From: Chitinophagales bacterium
GTDB lineage: Bacteria; Bacteroidota; Bacteroidia; Chitinophagales; Saprospiraceae
NCBI GenBank assembly: GCA_013297575.1
Contig: JAAFHO010000252.1
Span: 1 to 7,726, forward strand
DNA: 7,726 nt
Direction: 5' to 3'
Part shown: positions 6,334 through 7,726 of the stretch, piece after piece
Numbering within the stretch: the stretch's first letter is position 1
Layout: each line of letters begins with the position of its first letter
Notes under the pieces: generated by a model
Database searches by the model: none
Told to the model about the DNA's origin: nothing
Seen by the model: only the letters and a program-made list of their open reading frames with translations
Position numbers and translations under genes: made by a program

Positions 6334-7726
6334 ATGTTTAGTACTTTTTTTAAATTTGAATTGCGTGTGGGACAAAAATCTCCCATGCCTTGGATATTTT
6401 TAGCCATCATTGCCCTTTTTTGCTTTGGGGGCACTATTTCCGATCAAATTAGTATTGGGGGTAGTTTTGGTAATGTGCACAAAAATGCACCATTTGTTGC
6501 GCAAAACTGGTATGGCGTATTTTCCTTAATCGGCTTGTTTTTGGCTACGGCCTTCCTTAATACTGCTGCGATCCGCGATTTTGAGCGAAAAACCAGTCAG
6601 ATTATATTTTCCAAACCCATCAGCAAAAGTGGCTACTATTTTGGCCATTTCTTTGGTGCTTTTATCATCGCGCTCATCCCGATGCTGGGCGTTTCGCTTG
6701 GTATGTGGGCGGGTGTGGAACTGAACAAAGCCTTTGAATGGCTACCCGCCAACAGATTTGGACCATTTGAGTTAGGAGGGCATATCAATGGTTTTTTGGT
6801 GTTTGCAGTGCCTAATTTGCTATTTTCAGGCTGCCTTATTTACGCAGTTTCAGTCAATACGCGCTCTACACTTTACTCCTTTGTTACAGCGGCGGCGCTA
6901 CTAGTGGGGTATATCATTGCCGGAAATTTCATCAATGATATGAAAAACGAGCAAATGGCTGCATTATTAGATCCTTTTGGATTCAGTGCCTTTGGTTTAG
7001 AATCAAAATATTGGACGGTTGAAGATAAAAACACACTATCTATGGGTTTGCAGGGCAATTTGCTCCTCAATCGTTTGATCTGGCTAGTTGTAGGTTTGGC
7101 GGGGTTGGTTATTGGTTACCTCCGCTTTGACTTTTCGGATAAAAAAATTGGTGCTAAAAAGCAAAAGAAACAGGCGGCGGAAACGGCACAAGAAGCGACG
7201 TTCGGTCGCTCGGATGCATTACCCAAAGTATCGCCCCAAACCGGTACAGGTATTGTTCTGCAACAATTGTGGAGCCAGTTTAAAACCGAATGGCTCGGAA
7301 CGGTGCGCAGTGTAGCGTTTATTTTATTGGCGTTCATGGGGCTATTGAACTGTATACCCAATCTTATGTTTGCCAACGAAGGCTATGGTACACACGAGTT
7401 ACCCGTAACTTATACCATGATTAACATGATTAGGGGTTCTTTTTACCTCTTTACGATCATCATTATGGTGTATTTCAGCGGGTATGTCATTTGGAAAGAA
7501 CGGACGCACCAGATGAACGATATTAATGATGCGCTACCTACCAAAAACTGGACAATTTGGTTGGGCAAATATATGGCAATACTGGGTTTGATGTTTGTGT
7601 TGCAATTGGTTGTAATGTTTGCTGCGGTGTTGGCACAAAAAGCATTGGGCTACCATAGACATGAATGGGGGACTTATATCCGTGAATTATTGATCATCGA
7701 CATGTTGGGTTTTGCCACTACTTTGG
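6334..7726 (+). CDS. ABC-2 type transporter permease, N-terminal part (probable permease/M1 aminopeptidase fusion, cut by window edge)
   Basis: An uninterrupted frame runs from the ATG at 6334 to the window end (464 codons) without a stop. The start is the first ATG after an in-frame TGA at 6319. Hydrophobic segments lie at about residues 19-36, 60-76, 107-128, 154-174, 183-201, 247-265, 325-345, 370-388 and 412-436. A charged, Lys/Gln/Ala-rich linker (about 268-307, including KKIGAKKQKKQ) separates the first six from the rest, suggesting two permease modules in one chain. RDFERKTSQIIFSKPISKSGYYFG and WKERTHQMNDINDALPTKNW match the cytoplasmic loops of ABC-2 permeases. The layout resembles Bacteroidota proteins of roughly 1,100-1,200 residues in which such modules precede an M1 metallopeptidase domain; that domain would lie beyond the window and is inferred. 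The ATPase partner is directly upstream. Confidence 0.88.
   Translation, partial: MFSTFFKFELRVGQKSPMPWIFLAIIALFCFGGTISDQISIGGSFGNVHKNAPFVAQNWYGVFSLIGLFLATAFLNTAAIRDFERKTSQIIFSKPISKSGYYFGHFFGAFIIALIPMLGVSLGMWAGVELNKAFEWLPANRFGPFELGGHINGFLVFAVPNLLFSGCLIYAVSVNTRSTLYSFVTAAALLVGYIIAGNFINDMKNEQMAALLDPFGFSAFGLESKYWTVEDKNTLSMGLQGNLLLNRLIWLVVGLAGLVIGYLRFDFSDKKIGAKKQKKQAAETAQEATFGRSDALPKVSPQTGTGIVLQQLWSQFKTEWLGTVRSVAFILLAFMGLLNCIPNLMFANEGYGTHELPVTYTMINMIRGSFYLFTIIIMVYFSGYVIWKERTHQMNDINDALPTKNWTIWLGKYMAILGLMFVLQLVVMFAAVLAQKALGYHRHEWGTYIRELLIIDMLGFATTL

Noticed and set aside
6351..6358. TAAATTTG, a perfect -7 promoter match
   Set aside because: It lies inside the first codons of the permease gene (Phe-Lys-Phe-Glu) and no suitable start codon follows closely; the match is explained by coding sequence.

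Overview
The window looks like a chromosomal housekeeping stretch from a member of the Bacteroidota, possibly a Saprospiria- or Chitinophagia-like lineage; the class is a guess. The phylum call rests on three things. Several genes have a TAnnTTTG-type -7 promoter element just upstream. Shine-Dalgarno sequences are nearly absent. The proteins also have Bacteroidota-like forms: a short QueG of about 305 residues without a C-terminal HEAT-like extension, and an ABC-2 permease of the type that continues into an M1 aminopeptidase in this phylum. I see no insertion sequence, phage gene, CRISPR array, tRNA or rRNA.

Left half (minus strand). Three genes sit 9-12 bases apart and look like one operon, transcribed from about 1920 down to 21: pssA (phosphatidylserine synthase), purS (small subunit of FGAM synthase) and queG (epoxyqueuosine reductase). 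They belong to unrelated pathways (phospholipid, purine and tRNA modification). The operon is preceded by a perfect -7 element (1927-1934) and, directly behind it, an imperfect heptanucleotide tandem repeat (1941-1975). Further upstream are prfC (release factor 3), with its own perfect -7 element and a 14-codon upstream ORF overlapping its start, and then a small lipoprotein cytochrome c.

Right half (plus strand). A 153-base divergent intergenic region carries outward promoters for the cytochrome c (minus) and a membrane-anchored alpha/beta hydrolase (plus), with an operator-like palindrome between them. Then follow an ABC transporter ATPase and, 43 bases later, a large membrane protein that stays open to the window edge (464 codons, at least nine hydrophobic segments). 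The last two form an ABC-2 type exporter pair. The permease very probably continues beyond the window into an M1-type peptidase domain, but this is not visible here.

The most notable signals are regulatory rather than a new system: TAnnTTTG elements 4-7 bases from the start codons of three genes (predicted leaderless mRNAs), the heptad repeat, the prfC upstream ORF and the divergent palindrome. I found no convincing previously undescribed multi-gene system.
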